Source: Vibrio hyugaensis (GTDB lineage: Bacteria; Pseudomonadota; Gammaproteobacteria; Enterobacterales; Vibrionaceae). From it: a stretch of 64,000 nucleotides of DNA. How positions within the stretch are numbered: position 1 is the stretch's first letter; every line of letters begins with the position of its first letter. Location: NCBI RefSeq assembly GCF_002906655.1, contig NZ_CP025794.1, forward strand, positions 2,170,001-2,234,000, given 5' to 3'. Position numbers and translations under genes: made by a program. The notes beneath the pieces are model-generated. The model was not told where the DNA came from. It made no database searches and saw nothing but the letters and a program-made list of their open reading frames with translations. Below are positions 1-10,272 of this stretch, piece after piece.

Positions 1-786
1 CAAGAAGAGCATGATTTCACGCTTGAACTGATCGACAACGAAATTCCCGTCGCCCCACCCGTTCGCATTAATGGTCACACCTTGCATCACTATCAAGGTT
101 ACAGCTTTGCTTTGTTTGAGAGTGTTGGCGGTCGTCAGTTTGAAGTGGATAACCTCGATCAATTAGAAGGCGTTGGTCGCTTTTTAGGTCGTATTCATAA
201 AGTGGGAAGCAAACAAGCGTTTCAGCACCGTCCAAGCATTGGTCTACAAGAGTATCTCTACCAACCAAGAGAGATTTTGCAAAACGCCAATATGATCCCA
301 ATGCATTTGGAAAATAGTTTCTTCAATGATTTAGACATGCTGATCAAATCACTCGAAAACCACTGGCAAGATGGCTTTAAATCCATTCGTCTGCACGGTG
401 ATTGCCATCCGGGTAACATCTTATGGCGTGATGGGCCAATGTTCGTCGATTTAGATGACTCACGTAATGGCCCAGCGGTGCAAGACTTGTGGATGCTACT
501 CAATGGTGAACGTCAAGATAAGCTAATGCAATTGGACATTGTTTTAGAAGGTTACCAAGAGTTTTGCGATTTTAACTCGGCAGAATTGAAACTAATCGAG
601 CCACTTCGCGGTCTACGAATGGTGCACTATATGGCATGGCTAGCAAAACGTTGGCATGACCCGGCATTTCCGCTCGCTTTTCCATGGTTCAATGAGCCAA
701 AATACTGGGAAGGTCAGGTCCTTGGATTTAAAGAGCAGATTGCCAACTTAGAAGAAGCACCACTGTCTTTAATGCCTCAATGGTAA
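1..786 (+). CDS. srkA: Stress response kinase A (SrkA/YihE), C-terminal part
   Basis: The reading frame is open from the first base, so the gene starts outside the window; about 261 C-terminal residues are visible, against a usual length near 328. The frame carries the aminoglycoside-phosphotransferase/choline-kinase fold signature: HGDCHPGN at nt 394-417 (catalytic Asp and Asn), followed by a metal-binding FVDLDD. SrkA is a cytoplasmic Ser/Thr kinase that protects Gram-negative cells from stress-induced death; this role is known from the family, not shown here. It lies 35 nt upstream of dsbA on the same strand. The yihE-dsbA pair is a conserved operon in enterobacteria and vibrios, where envelope stress can co-induce both genes. 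The visible part shows no damage. Confidence 0.93.
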   Translation, partial: QEEHDFTLELIDNEIPVAPPVRINGHTLHHYQGYSFALFESVGGRQFEVDNLDQLEGVGRFLGRIHKVGSKQAFQHRPSIGLQEYLYQPREILQNANMIPMHLENSFFNDLDMLIKSLENHWQDGFKSIRLHGDCHPGNILWRDGPMFVDLDDSRNGPAVQDLWMLLNGERQDKLMQLDIVLEGYQEFCDFNSAELKLIEPLRGLRMVHYMAWLAKRWHDPAFPLAFPWFNEPKYWEGQVLGFKEQIANLEEAPLSLMPQW

Positions 787-821
787 GTCGGGCCGAACAA
801 TTCAAAATGGAGATTATTTAA

Positions 822-1424
822 ATGAAAAAGCTGTTCGCACTGTTTTCTATGCTGATGCTTAGCCTGTCGGCACATGCAGCGCAATTCAAAGAAGGTGAAC
901 AATACAAAGTATTGGATCTAGAAGCATCAAAGAAGCCTGTCGTTACTGAGTTCTTCTCTTTCTACTGCCCGCATTGCAATACGTTTGAACCTATCATTCA
1001 GCAGTTGAAGAAGCAGCTACCTGAAGGGGTGAAACTGCAAAAGAACCACGTGTCATTCATGGGGGGCAACATGGGGCCTTCAATGAGCAAAGCCTATGCG
1101 ACCATGGTTGCGCTTAAAATTGAAGATAAGATGGTACCCGTGATGTTTAACCGCATTCACAACATGCGTAAAGCACCACGTGACGACGCAGAGCTTCGTC
1201 AAATCTTCCTAGATGAAGGTGTAGATGCGAAGAAATTCGATGCTGCATTCAAAGGCTTCGCGGTAGATTCAATGGTTCGTCGCATGGACAAGCAATTTGA
1301 AAACAGCGGCCTAACTGGTGTACCTGCAGTAATCGTGAACAACAAGTACCTAGTTCAAGCGCAAGGCATCAAATCAACTGAAGAATACTTTGCTCTTGTA
1401 GATTACCTACTGACACTTAAGTAA
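822..1424 (+). CDS. dsbA: Periplasmic thiol:disulfide interchange protein DsbA
   Basis: A 200-residue protein that introduces disulfide bonds into exported proteins. A Sec signal peptide ends at about residue 19 (AHA cleavage site). The thioredoxin-fold active site CPHC is at residues 49-52, and the cis-proline loop (TGVPAV) is near residue 166. The length matches vibrio DsbA (TcpG in V. cholerae). A GGAG ribosome-binding site precedes the ATG. The gene follows srkA in a probable operon and ends at a strong hairpin terminator. Confidence 0.97.
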   Translation: MKKLFALFSMLMLSLSAHAAQFKEGEQYKVLDLEASKKPVVTEFFSFYCPHCNTFEPIIQQLKKQLPEGVKLQKNHVSFMGGNMGPSMSKAYATMVALKIEDKMVPVMFNRIHNMRKAPRDDAELRQIFLDEGVDAKKFDAAFKGFAVDSMVRRMDKQFENSGLTGVPAVIVNNKYLVQAQGIKSTEEYFALVDYLLTLK

Positions 1425-1437
1425 TTCGAATTGAAAT

Positions 1438-1469
1438 GAAAAAGGGGAGCAAGATGCTCCCCTTTTCAA
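1438..1469. terminator. Bidirectional terminator, dsbA / acyltransferase
   Basis: An AAAGGGGAGCA / TGCTCCCCTTT stem with a 3-nt loop is flanked by A-rich and T-rich tracts. It lies between convergent genes and can serve both. Confidence 0.85.
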
Positions 1470-1486
1470 TTTAACTTTAGCTCGGA

Positions 1487-2398
1487 TTATTTATGAATAC
1501 CTTGCAGCAAGATATCTTTCTCTTGCCAAACCTCGCCTAACCATTGCTGGAATTGGCGCTTGTACGGCTTATCATTGAAGTAATCCCCCAATACCTTCTC
1601 ATCCACAGGCAACACGTTCACACGCACCACAATCTTGGTCATACGGCCCATCAAAATATCTTTAAATGGTTTATCTGTGTTTTCTGGGTAAGCTAATGTC
1701 ACATCGATAATGTTCTCAAACTGATCACCCATTGCCGCTAATGTATATGCGATACCACCTGACTTAGGCTGCAATAAGTATTGGTAACCGGCACGGCTCT
1801 TACGCTGCTTCTCTTGGGTAAAACGAGTCCCTTCGACATAGTTAACTACTGTGGTCGGAGTATGTTTGAATTTGGAACACGAACGGCGCGTGGTTGCCAA
1901 ATCTTGACCACGTTTGTGTGGATTACGAATCAAAAACTCCCGCGAATAACGACGCATAAACGGCATATCCAGCGCCCAACAAGCCATTCCGATAAAAGGC
2001 ACATATAATAGCTGTTGCTTGAGGAAGAATTTTGGCATCGGAATGCGATCTTTAAACACGCAACACAGTACAACAATATCAGTCCAACTAAGATGATTAC
2101 TGATCAAGAGGTACCAACCATCCTTCTTTAGGTTTTCACCGCCTTCAATATCCCATTCAACGCGATTGAATAAGGCAAGAATACCCATGTTGATGGTGGC
2201 CCAAACCCACATCATTTTATTGGCCGCCTCTGTCCCCTTAGCTTTGAGCTTTGCTGTTGGAAGCAAAAGCTTAAAAATAGCAATGATACAAATTGCGATA
2301 GAACAAATCGCAGAATTTATAATCACAAAGGAAGCGTTAAAAATGAGTAACAAATATGCCAACATGGTAACCAATCGATAACTTGTGCGCGTGAGCAA
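1487..2398 (-). CDS. YihG-type lysophospholipid acyltransferase
   Basis: A 303-residue inner-membrane protein of the PlsC/LPLAT family. Two hydrophobic segments occupy roughly residues 10-47. The acyltransferase block I motif NHxxxxD (H102, D107) and block III EGTR (residues 189-192) are both intact. By family it should move an acyl chain from acyl-ACP or acyl-CoA to a lysophospholipid. E. coli YihG lies in the same dsbA neighbourhood, which supports the orthology. It is convergent with dsbA and divergent from the DUF2860 gene. The exact acyl acceptor cannot be read from sequence. Confidence 0.85.
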   Translation of the reverse strand: MLTRTSYRLVTMLAYLLLIFNASFVIINSAICSIAICIIAIFKLLLPTAKLKAKGTEAANKMMWVWATINMGILALFNRVEWDIEGGENLKKDGWYLLISNHLSWTDIVVLCCVFKDRIPMPKFFLKQQLLYVPFIGMACWALDMPFMRRYSREFLIRNPHKRGQDLATTRRSCSKFKHTPTTVVNYVEGTRFTQEKQRKSRAGYQYLLQPKSGGIAYTLAAMGDQFENIIDVTLAYPENTDKPFKDILMGRMTKIVVRVNVLPVDEKVLGDYFNDKPYKRQFQQWLGEVWQEKDILLQGIHK

Positions 2399-2530
2399 TA
2401 AAACAGCGTGTAATTATACGAATCCATTGCCATATTGGAACATTTGTAAGAATGGTCAGATTTGTTGCAATGTAAAACTGGACCACCGCTCAAACAAATA
2501 TTCTTCATTCGACAAACAAGGAGAACGCGA

Positions 2531-3487
2531 ATGAATCCAAGGCTAACCTTACTGCCTTTGGCCTTTATCGTCAGCACAGCTCAGGCTCAACTAGCAGAGA
2601 CCGCAGGTTTTAGCGGCGAAGTTTCATTAAATGCTGGCTTCGTCTCATCTGAATCCCATTTTAATACGGATAACAGCAGTACAATTAACTCTCTCGATGA
2701 AAGTGCCGAGAGCGACAGTTCTTTCATTGCTGCCCCTCTAGGCAACGCAGCTTATACATTCGGTCACCGACTTAACCACCAAGTGTATGCTGGTACGACA
2801 CGTTCCGATATCGCTATCGGTACTTTGGCATTCCAATTGGGCTATAAATACCAATTAGATTCAGGCACTGTGCTCGATTTCTCGTATTTACCGACCATTT
2901 TGGAAGGGGAAACCTGGCAAAACCCTTACTTGATCAATCAAACAAGAAAAACCACAGATGAGGGTGGCAACGCCTTTCGTTTCCAGATCAACCGCTTTTT
3001 AGACGATAACTTTAATCTTGATCTGGCTTACGCAGACAAAGACGTAGAAAAAGACACCGTGACCGATCCATCACTGGCCCGTGATGCTAAGATCTACCAC
3101 ATCAAAGGTGACTATCGAATTCCACTCAGCCGCACATCGATGCTACAACCCGCATTTACTTACATTTATCATGATGCAGATGGCGACGCAGAATCCTTTA
3201 ACTCTTATAGATTGGACTTAAGTTGGTTCCAGTTTATCAATCGACATCGTGTTGCCTTAACTGCCGGCTACACGGTCAAAGACTTTGAATCAGCAAGCGC
3301 GACGTTTGGTAAAACTCGCAACGATGATAAGTTAAGTTTGTTTGCTGCATACGAGTACAAAAATGTATTTGATTGGGACAACTGGTCTTTCATCTCACTA
3401 GCAGGTTATAGCAGTACGGATTCCGACATTACTTTTTATGATGAAAAAGAGTACTTGTTGTCGGTCGGTTTAAACTACACCTTCTAA
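2531..3487 (+). CDS. DUF2860 family outer-membrane beta-barrel protein
   Basis: A 318-residue exported protein of unknown function. I chose the ATG at 2531 because AAGGAG lies just upstream and the frame then begins with a clean Sec signal peptide ending near AQAQ at residue 20; the frame stays open upstream to 2462. The mature chain alternates short hydrophobic and polar stretches with many aromatic residues, and it ends in Phe (LNYTF), the usual C-terminal signature of an outer-membrane beta-barrel. I recognise it as the DUF2860 family common in vibrios. No substrate is known to me. It is a stand-alone gene between the acyltransferase and comM. Confidence 0.8.
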   Translation: MNPRLTLLPLAFIVSTAQAQLAETAGFSGEVSLNAGFVSSESHFNTDNSSTINSLDESAESDSSFIAAPLGNAAYTFGHRLNHQVYAGTTRSDIAIGTLAFQLGYKYQLDSGTVLDFSYLPTILEGETWQNPYLINQTRKTTDEGGNAFRFQINRFLDDNFNLDLAYADKDVEKDTVTDPSLARDAKIYHIKGDYRIPLSRTSMLQPAFTYIYHDADGDAESFNSYRLDLSWFQFINRHRVALTAGYTVKDFESASATFGKTRNDDKLSLFAAYEYKNVFDWDNWSFISLAGYSSTDSDITFYDEKEYLLSVGLNYTF

Positions 3488-3497
3488 CCCTTATATT

Positions 3498-3524
3498 GCA
3501 GCGAGTACAAACCAGACTCGCTGC
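3498..3524. terminator. Hairpin between DUF2860 gene and comM
   Basis: A GCAGCGAGT / ACTCGCTGC stem with a 9-nt loop lies between convergent genes. There is no clear U-tract, so its termination strength is uncertain. Confidence 0.5.
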
Positions 3525-3534
3525 GAAATAGCTT

Positions 3535-5058
3535 CTATACCGCCTGTGCGGTTAACTGCTTGAGCAATCTATCCATCGCTCTGTACCCTAACGCTTCTGC
3601 AAGATGCGTTCGTTCAATCGCTGCTGAGCCCTCCAGATCAGCAATCGTCCGCGCAACTTTGATAATCCGGTGATAGGCACGAATCGATAACCCAAGACGA
3701 TGCAGCGCATTCTCTAAAAATTCCGCATCGGATTTTTGTAATGGGCAGAAAGCTTCAATTTCTCGGCTCCCCAGCAGGGCATTTACCTTGCCACTGCGTT
3801 GCAACATACTCTCTCTGGCTAAGTTGACTCTTTGTTTTACTACGGAGGTTGGCTCACCTCTATCACCTCCTTCAGCTAACGTACCTTTCGGCAGTGCAGG
3901 AATCTCTAACGACATATCAAATCGGTCAAGCAACGGCCCTGATAATCGACCAAGATAACGCAAAATCGCCTGTGGATTTGTGCGAGATTGGTTACCTTCG
4001 TAATAACCCGTAGGGCTCGGGTTGAGCGCTCCGACCAACTGAAATCGAGCCGGAAAACGAGTTTTACCCTGCGCACGTGAAATAATGATTTCCCCCGACT
4101 CTAATGGCTCCCTTAAAGAGTCGAGTACTTTGCGATCAAACTCTGGCATCTCATCCAAAAACAACAGTCCATTATGCGCCAATGAAATTTCACCGGGTCT
4201 AGGCACTGAGCCTCCCCCGACCAATGCCGCCATTGAACTAGAATGATGCGGGCTGCGCAGCGGGCGTGTTTTCCAATTGTGTTCATTGATTTCACTTTGA
4301 GTTAGCGACGCTACTGATGCCGTTTCCATCGCTTCTTCATCGGTCATCTCAGGCAATAAATCACACAGTCGTGAAGCCAACATGGTTTTACCCGTTCCGG
4401 GAGGGCCAAGAAAAAGTAAGTTGTGATTACCTGCCGCCGCTATCTCTAAGGCACGCTTACCTTGTTGCTGCCCAATGATGTCTTGCAGATCTCGACCATG
4501 CTTTTCGACGACATTACGCTTTGGTGCTTGGTGTAATTCCAACTTATGCTGACCACAAAGCTCAGCGCACACTTCCAGTAAAGACTGCGCAGATTTGTGT
4601 TTTTCTTTCCCCACCAAAGCGGCTTGATCACCGTTGGCATGGGGCACAACTAAATGACGCTGACTTTTATTTGCGGCCAGCGCGGCGGGTAAGACGCCTT
4701 TTACGGGCCTTAATCCGCCAGAAAGTGCCAATTCGCCAACAAATTCGTAGTTTTTAAGCTTATCTGTCGCGATTTGCTCTGAAGCAGCTAAAATTCCCAA
4801 CGCAATTGGTAGATCGAAGCGCCCACCTTCCTTGGGTAAATCTGCTGGGGCCAAATTTACCGTGATTCGCTTGGCAGGAAATTGGAAGTTGGAATTAATG
4901 ATCGCACTGCGGACACGATCTTTAGATTCTTTTACTGTTGTTTCTGGTAGACCGACGAGTGTAAAGCCCGGCATCCCATTGCTGATGTGGACTTCCACGC
5001 TTACCGATGGCGCTTGCACACCCACACTTGCTCGACTATGAATGATTGCCAGCCCCAT
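3535..5058 (-). CDS. comM: ComM/YifB AAA+ branch-migration helicase, Mg-chelatase-like
   Basis: A 507-residue cytoplasmic protein. An N-terminal Lon-like domain (about residues 20-140) is followed by an Mg-chelatase-type AAA+ module with Walker A GPPGTGKT near residue 220, Walker B LLFLDEMPE, and a C-terminal MgCI-like helical domain. In naturally competent vibrios ComM is a helicase that extends integration of transformed DNA by branch migration; this is established knowledge. The length is that of the intact family, whereas some non-competent relatives carry broken copies. It is transcribed divergently from the ilv operon. No obvious CRP-S site was found upstream by eye. Confidence 0.93.
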   Translation of the reverse strand: MGLAIIHSRASVGVQAPSVSVEVHISNGMPGFTLVGLPETTVKESKDRVRSAIINSNFQFPAKRITVNLAPADLPKEGGRFDLPIALGILAASEQIATDKLKNYEFVGELALSGGLRPVKGVLPAALAANKSQRHLVVPHANGDQAALVGKEKHKSAQSLLEVCAELCGQHKLELHQAPKRNVVEKHGRDLQDIIGQQQGKRALEIAAAGNHNLLFLGPPGTGKTMLASRLCDLLPEMTDEEAMETASVASLTQSEINEHNWKTRPLRSPHHSSSMAALVGGGSVPRPGEISLAHNGLLFLDEMPEFDRKVLDSLREPLESGEIIISRAQGKTRFPARFQLVGALNPSPTGYYEGNQSRTNPQAILRYLGRLSGPLLDRFDMSLEIPALPKGTLAEGGDRGEPTSVVKQRVNLARESMLQRSGKVNALLGSREIEAFCPLQKSDAEFLENALHRLGLSIRAYHRIIKVARTIADLEGSAAIERTHLAEALGYRAMDRLLKQLTAQAV

Positions 5059-5261
5059 AATTTCCTCAAATTTTTGTACGCTATATAAGCAGATGTTTTC
5101 TATATGGATATGTTATATAGCCTGTCCAGATGGGTACTTAATGTGAAAAAAGAATGACTTTTTGCTTGTCATGCAGCAGATTTGTGTGTTACCACTAGTG
5201 ACGCAAACATTTTCGTAGAACATTACACAATACTTTTTAACGAAAAAAGAACGACAGACAG

Positions 5262-5486
5262 ATGAACATATTCGCTCACATCAACTCACTGCTAGCCCTG
5301 ATTATCGTGGTCATTATTGACACCGCGCGGGGAATGTGGGCGAAAAATAACCACAAATTACAAAAAACCCCCGCACTGAAAAGTCCGGGGGTTTTTTTAC
5401 AACTACATGTTGTCATCTGTCTAACTCTTAGACAGCTTAACGGGAAGAATGGGAGTGCACATGAAGTGCGAAACACATGGCGATAG
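5262..5486 (+). CDS. ilvL: ilv operon leader peptide (attenuation)
   Basis: The first 20 codons are very rich in the regulating amino acids: after a short polar start, residues 10-19 read LLALIIVVII, nine of ten being Leu, Ile or Val. This is the hallmark of an ilvGMEDA attenuation leader, in which stalling at scarce charged tRNAs prevents terminator formation. The terminator follows about 50 nt further on. Oddly, the frame has no stop before the attenuator; it runs through the hairpin and U-tract and ends at TAG 5484-5486, 33 nt before ilvG. The functional product is probably only the N-terminal part, and the extent given is the open frame. The ribosome-binding site is weak. Confidence 0.75.
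   Translation: MNIFAHINSLLALIIVVIIDTARGMWAKNNHKLQKTPALKSPGVFLQLHVVICLTLRQLNGKNGSAHEVRNTWR
5363..5397 (+). terminator. ilv attenuator
   Basis: A CCCCCG / CGGGGG stem with an extra AC/GT pair step, flanked by six A on the left and seven T on the right, stands between the Leu/Ile/Val-rich leader and ilvG. Its position and form fit the Rho-independent attenuator of the branched-chain amino-acid operon. Confidence 0.9.
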
Positions 5487-5519
5487 CTACGAGCCACAAC
5501 GTAGCAAAGGAGGTTTACG

Positions 5520-7166
5520 ATGACCGGTGCACAACTTGTCGTAGCCGCTTTAAGACAGCAAGGCATCGAGACGGTGTTTGGGTATCCTGGTGGAGCCATC
5601 ATGCCAATCTACGATGCGCTATATGATGGTGGTGTAGAACACATCTTATGCCGTCATGAGCAAGGGGCCGCAATGGCCGCTATAGGAATGGCCCGCGCGA
5701 CACAAGACGTTGCAGTTTGTATGGCTACTTCTGGACCTGGTGCCACCAATCTTGTTACTGGCCTTGCCGACGCCTTCCTAGATTCCGTGCCACTTGTCGC
5801 CATTACCGGTCAGGTTGCCAGTTCTCATATCGGTACCGATGCTTTCCAAGAGATGGATGTGATCGGAATGTCCCTCTCTTGTACCAAACACAGTTACCTA
5901 GTGACTGACATCGAAGACCTTGCCCCAACGCTTGCCGAAGCGTTCGAAGTAGCGAAAACAGGCCGCCCAGGTCCAGTTATTGTCGATATCGCTAAAGATG
6001 TTCAACTTGCTCAAGCACCAACTGAACTTCTGCCTCCCTGTGTTCCACCAGCCATCCCACAAGTCCGCGATGAAGACATCCAACGCGCACAAGAAGTTCT
6101 CGCCGCTTCAACTCGCCCTGTTTTGTACGTAGGTGGCGGTGTTCAACTTGCTAAAGCAACAGATGCCGTTCGTGAGTTTCTACGCCTAAACCCTATGCCA
6201 GCAGTAAGCACTCTGAAAGGGCTGGGTACCATTGAACGCCATGACCCACACTACCTTGGTATGTTGGGTATGCACGGCACTAAAGCAGCCAATCTTGTTG
6301 TACAAGAGAGTGACCTTTTGATTGTGGTAGGAGCACGTTTCGATGACCGAGTAACGGGTAAGCTTGATACATTCGCACCCCATGCCAAGGTCATTCATAT
6401 CGACATCGATGCGGCAGAGATACACAAACTGCGTCATGCAAATGCGCCATTGCGTGGTGACATCAATACCATTCTTCCTCAGTTAGAGTTAACACAAGAT
6501 ATCTCACCATGGGTTCACCACAGTGAAAGTCTACGTAGCGGTTTTAAATGGCGTTACGACCACCCAGGCGAGTTAATTTACGCTCCTCTGTTACTTAAAC
6601 AGCTGTCTGACATGATGCCGGACAGCTCGATCGTGTCGACTGACGTAGGTCAGCATCAGATGTGGGCAGCGCAACATATCCAACCGCGTAACCCACAAAA
6701 CTTCATCACTTCTGCTGGTCTAGGTACGATGGGCTTTGGCTTACCTGCTGCAATGGGTGCTGCTGTCGCACGTCCTGATGATCAGTCTATCCTTATTACA
6801 GGTGACGGTTCATTTATGATGAACGTGCAGGAGTTGGGCACGCTGAAGCGTCGTCAGATACCAGTAAAGATTGTCCTCCTTAATAACCAACGTCTTGGCA
6901 TGGTTCGCCAATGGCAGTCGCTGTTTTTTGACGGCCGCCATAGTGAAACCATTCTTGATGACAATCCAGACTTCGTGATGCTGGCAAAAGCATTCGATAT
7001 CCCGGGTAAAACCATCACCAAGAAAGAAGAAGTCGAACCGGCTCTCAAAGAGATGCTAGAAAGTAAGACTTCTTACATGCTTCACGTTTTAATCGATGAA
7101 GAAGAGAACGTGTGGCCATTGGTGCCACCAGGCGCATCCAACAGTGACATGTTGGAAAATACTTAG
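5520..7166 (+). CDS. ilvG: Acetolactate synthase II large subunit
   Basis: A 548-residue catalytic subunit of acetohydroxyacid synthase. It condenses pyruvate with pyruvate or 2-oxobutyrate, the first common step of valine and isoleucine synthesis. The three TPP-enzyme domains are present: the N-terminal pyrimidine-binding part with GYPGGA and the catalytic Glu in RHEQGAA, a central FAD-associated domain, and the C-terminal TPP-binding GDGSFMMN motif near residue 427. It is intact, unlike the frameshifted ilvG of E. coli K-12. A strong AAAGGAGG lies upstream of the ATG. It leads the ilvGMEDA operon, and its small subunit ilvM follows 11 nt later. Confidence 0.97.
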   Translation: MTGAQLVVAALRQQGIETVFGYPGGAIMPIYDALYDGGVEHILCRHEQGAAMAAIGMARATQDVAVCMATSGPGATNLVTGLADAFLDSVPLVAITGQVASSHIGTDAFQEMDVIGMSLSCTKHSYLVTDIEDLAPTLAEAFEVAKTGRPGPVIVDIAKDVQLAQAPTELLPPCVPPAIPQVRDEDIQRAQEVLAASTRPVLYVGGGVQLAKATDAVREFLRLNPMPAVSTLKGLGTIERHDPHYLGMLGMHGTKAANLVVQESDLLIVVGARFDDRVTGKLDTFAPHAKVIHIDIDAAEIHKLRHANAPLRGDINTILPQLELTQDISPWVHHSESLRSGFKWRYDHPGELIYAPLLLKQLSDMMPDSSIVSTDVGQHQMWAAQHIQPRNPQNFITSAGLGTMGFGLPAAMGAAVARPDDQSILITGDGSFMMNVQELGTLKRRQIPVKIVLLNNQRLGMVRQWQSLFFDGRHSETILDDNPDFVMLAKAFDIPGKTITKKEEVEPALKEMLESKTSYMLHVLIDEEENVWPLVPPGASNSDMLENT

Positions 7167-7177
7167 GAGACAATCAC

Positions 7178-7462
7178 ATGGACAGATATTTACTCGACAT
7201 CAAAGCCGATGACAAACCGGTACTGTTAGAGCGCGTTCTTCGTGTGATTCGTCATCGAGGCTTTGTGATCAAACAAGTTGCGGCGACGCAAAACCACGAA
7301 AGCAAAGTCGCCAGCGTAGAGATCATCGTCGACAGTGACCGACCAATCTCGTTCTTGGTTAATCAAATTGAAAAGTTGTGGGATATCCGTACCGTCGAGG
7401 TACTGAAAATTCGCAATGACGAACTCCCAAATCACAACCTACAACAACACGTGAGCGCATAA
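7178..7462 (+). CDS. ilvM: Acetolactate synthase II small (regulatory) subunit
   Basis: A 94-residue ACT-domain protein covering nearly its whole length (YLLDIKADDKPVLLERVLRV is the first beta-alpha unit). It associates with IlvG and stabilises it. It has the short form typical of isozyme II, which in E. coli is valine-insensitive. It sits 11 nt after ilvG with an AGGAG site and 12 nt before ilvE, as part of the operon. Confidence 0.93.
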   Translation: MDRYLLDIKADDKPVLLERVLRVIRHRGFVIKQVAATQNHESKVASVEIIVDSDRPISFLVNQIEKLWDIRTVEVLKIRNDELPNHNLQQHVSA

Positions 7463-7474
7463 GGAAGGCAATAA

Positions 7475-8413
7475 ATGGCAACGAAAACCGCAGATTTCAT
7501 TTGGTTTAATGGTGAGATGGTTCCATGGGCAGAGGCAAACGTACACGTTTTGACTCATGCGATGCACTACGGCACCTCTGTTTTTGAAGGCGTACGCTGC
7601 TACAACACACCAAAAGGACCAATTGTCTTCCGCCATCGTGAGCATGCACAGCGTTTAAAAGACTCCGCAAAAATTTACCGCTTCCCTATCCCTTTCTCTG
7701 TAGAGGAAATCATGGAAGCAACACGCGAAACACTTCGCCAAAACAAACTCGATAGCGCTTATATCCGTCCACTAGGTTTTGTGGGTAATGTTGGCTTGGG
7801 CGTATGCCCGCCAGTAGGCACTGAAATGGAACTCATCATTGCTGCTTTCCCTTGGGGGTCTTACCTAGGTGAAGAAGCGCTAGAAGCTGGTGTTGATGCC
7901 ATGATCTCTAGTTGGAATCGTGCAGCTCCAAACACCATCCCAACTGCGGCTAAGGCAGGCGGTAACTACCTATCTTCACTATTGGTGGGTGGAGAAGCTC
8001 GCCGTCACGGTTATGACGAGGGCATCGCACTAAGTGTCGATGGTTACCTATCTGAAGGAGCGGGTGAGAATATCTTTGTTATCAAAGATGGTGTCATCAT
8101 CACGCCACCAGCAACCAGTGCAATTCTGCCAGGTATTACTCGTGATTCGATCATGACGATTGCACGCGACAAAGGCTATGAAGTACATGAAGCAAACATT
8201 GCTCGTGAAGCACTTTACCTTGCCGATGAAGTTTTCATGACTGGTACCGCAGCTGAAGTTGTACCAGTGGCAACCATCGACAAAATTGAAGTGGGCACCG
8301 GTAAACGCGGCCCAATAACTAAAGAACTGCAAGCGGCCTACTTTGGCCTATTTAACGGCACCACGGAAGACAAGTGGGGCTGGTTAGACTATGTGTACCC
8401 AGAACAGAAGTAA
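7475..8413 (+). CDS. ilvE: Branched-chain amino-acid aminotransferase
   Basis: A 312-residue fold-type IV PLP enzyme that catalyses the last step of isoleucine, valine and leucine synthesis by glutamate transamination. The PLP lysine is expected in the TAAKAGGNYL stretch (about residue 160), and the phosphate-cup residues in ITRDSI and TGTAAEV are present. The length is normal. GGAAGG precedes the ATG. It lies in the operon between ilvM and ilvD. Confidence 0.96.
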   Translation: MATKTADFIWFNGEMVPWAEANVHVLTHAMHYGTSVFEGVRCYNTPKGPIVFRHREHAQRLKDSAKIYRFPIPFSVEEIMEATRETLRQNKLDSAYIRPLGFVGNVGLGVCPPVGTEMELIIAAFPWGSYLGEEALEAGVDAMISSWNRAAPNTIPTAAKAGGNYLSSLLVGGEARRHGYDEGIALSVDGYLSEGAGENIFVIKDGVIITPPATSAILPGITRDSIMTIARDKGYEVHEANIAREALYLADEVFMTGTAAEVVPVATIDKIEVGTGKRGPITKELQAAYFGLFNGTTEDKWGWLDYVYPEQK

Positions 8414-8426
8414 GAAGGATTAAGAA

Positions 8427-10268
8427 ATGCCAAAATATAGATCAGCTACCACCACACATGGTCGTAACATGGCGGGTGCACGTGCTCTTTGGCGTGCTAC
8501 TGGCGTAAAAGATGAAGACTTCGGTAAACCAATCATCGCCGTTGTGAACTCATTTACTCAATTTGTTCCGGGTCACGTACACCTAAAAGACATGGGTCAA
8601 TTGGTTGCTGGTGAAATAGAAAAAGCCGGCGGCATCGCAAAAGAATTTAACACTATCGCAGTCGATGACGGCATCGCAATGGGCCACGGTGGCATGCTTT
8701 ACTCACTGCCTTCACGTGAACTGATTGCCGACTCTGTTGAGTACATGGTGAATGCGCACTGTGCCGATGCAATGGTGTGTATCTCTAACTGTGACAAAAT
8801 CACTCCGGGAATGATGATGGCTGCAATGCGCCTAAACATTCCGGTTATTTTTGTTTCAGGCGGTCCTATGGAAGCAGGCAAAACCAAGCTTTCAGATCAG
8901 ATCATCAAACTAGATCTTGTTGATGCAATGATCCAAGGTGCCGATCCAACCGTTTCTGATCAACAAAGCGAACAGATCGAACGCAGCGCATGTCCAACAT
9001 GTGGATCATGCTCAGGCATGTTTACCGCAAACTCGATGAACTGTCTAACAGAGGCATTGGGTCTGTCTCAGCCAGGTAATGGCTCAATGTTGGCGACTCA
9101 CGCTGACCGCGAGCAATTATTCATTAACGCAGGTAAACGCGTGGTTGAACTAACTCGCCGTTACTACGAACAAGATGATGAGTCAGCCCTACCACGTAAT
9201 ATCGCTAACCGCGCAGCCTTCGAAAATGCCATGGCACTGGACATCGCAATGGGCGGCTCTAGCAATACGGTTCTGCACCTGTTAGCAGCCGCACAGGAAG
9301 GTGAAATTGACTTCGACATGAACGACATTGATGAAATGTCTCGTCGCGTTCCACACCTCTGTAAGGTGGCACCGTCAACGCAGAAATACCACATGGAAGA
9401 CGTGCACCGTGCTGGTGGTGTCATGGCGATCTTGGGTGAACTTGATCGTGCAAACTTGCTAAACGGCAATACACACACAGTGCTTGGCATGACGATGCAG
9501 CAACAACTTGCTGAATACGACATCATGCAAACGGAAAACGAAGAAGTCCTTAAGTTCTTCCGCGCTGGTCCTGCGGGCATCCGAACAACTCAAGCCTTCT
9601 CTCAAGATTGCCGCTGGGATCGCCTTGATGACGATCGCGTAGACGGTTGTATCCGTTCAAAAGAAAACGCCTTTAGCCAAGAAGGCGGCCTAGCCGTTCT
9701 GTCTGGCAACATCGCAGTGGATGGCTGTATTGTGAAAACCGCTGGCGTAGATGAAGAAAACCTTAAGTTCCAAGGTCCTGCAATCGTCTTTGAAAGCCAA
9801 GACTCTGCTGTTGATGGCATTTTAGGTGGCAAGGTAAAAGCGGGTGAAGTGGTTGTTATTCGCTACGAAGGTCCGAAAGGTGGTCCGGGCATGCAAGAAA
9901 TGCTTTACCCAACCACGTACCTAAAATCGATGGGCCTTGGTAAGTCTTGTGCGCTACTGACAGATGGTCGCTTCTCTGGTGGTACATCAGGCCTCTCAAT
10001 TGGTCACGCCTCTCCAGAAGCAGCCAGTGGCGGTACTATCGGCTTGGTTCAAAATGGCGACATCATCACCATTGATATTCCTAGCCGCTCTATCTCACTG
10101 GATGTTTCAGAAGAAGAGCTTACTGCACGTCGAGCAAAACAAGACGAACTAGGCTGGAAGCCAGCGAACCGTCAGCGTGAAGTCTCTTTTGCTTTGAAGG
10201 CGTACGCAAGCATGGCAACCAGTGCTGACAAAGGTGCAGTGCGAGATAAATCTAAGCTCGAGGGCTAG
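8427..10268 (+). CDS. ilvD: Dihydroxy-acid dehydratase
   Basis: A 613-residue Fe-S enzyme that dehydrates dihydroxy-acids to 2-oxo acids in isoleucine and valine synthesis. Conserved cluster-ligand cysteines are visible in SNCDKITPG (about residue 122) and in [17 protein letters not shown] (about residues 192-208). The C-terminal [10 protein letters not shown] motif is also present. Full length, in the operon with 13 nt after ilvE and 4 nt before ilvA. The long reading frames on the opposite strand are shadows of its codon pattern. Confidence 0.97.
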   Translation: MPKYRSATTTHGRNMAGARALWRATGVKDEDFGKPIIAVVNSFTQFVPGHVHLKDMGQLVAGEIEKAGGIAKEFNTIAVDDGIAMGHGGMLYSLPSRELIADSVEYMVNAHCADAMVCISNCDKITPGMMMAAMRLNIPVIFVSGGPMEAGKTKLSDQIIKLDLVDAMIQGADPTVSDQQSEQIERSACPTCGSCSGMFTANSMNCLTEALGLSQPGNGSMLATHADREQLFINAGKRVVELTRRYYEQDDESALPRNIANRAAFENAMALDIAMGGSSNTVLHLLAAAQEGEIDFDMNDIDEMSRRVPHLCKVAPSTQKYHMEDVHRAGGVMAILGELDRANLLNGNTHTVLGMTMQQQLAEYDIMQTENEEVLKFFRAGPAGIRTTQAFSQDCRWDRLDDDRVDGCIRSKENAFSQEGGLAVLSGNIAVDGCIVKTAGVDEENLKFQGPAIVFESQDSAVDGILGGKVKAGEVVVIRYEGPKGGPGMQEMLYPTTYLKSMGLGKSCALLTDGRFSGGTSGLSIGHASPEAASGGTIGLVQNGDIITIDIPSRSISLDVSEEELTARRAKQDELGWKPANRQREVSFALKAYASMATSADKGAVRDKSKLEG

Positions 10269-10272
10269 CTTT

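Noticed and set aside
8711..8720. TTCACGTGAA core resembling parS inside ilvD
   Set aside because: Only the inner 10 bp match; the outer arms differ at five of six positions.
9164..9580. 138-codon frame opposite ilvD
   Set aside because: A codon-shadow of the conserved ilvD gene; no ribosome-binding site and no family resemblance.
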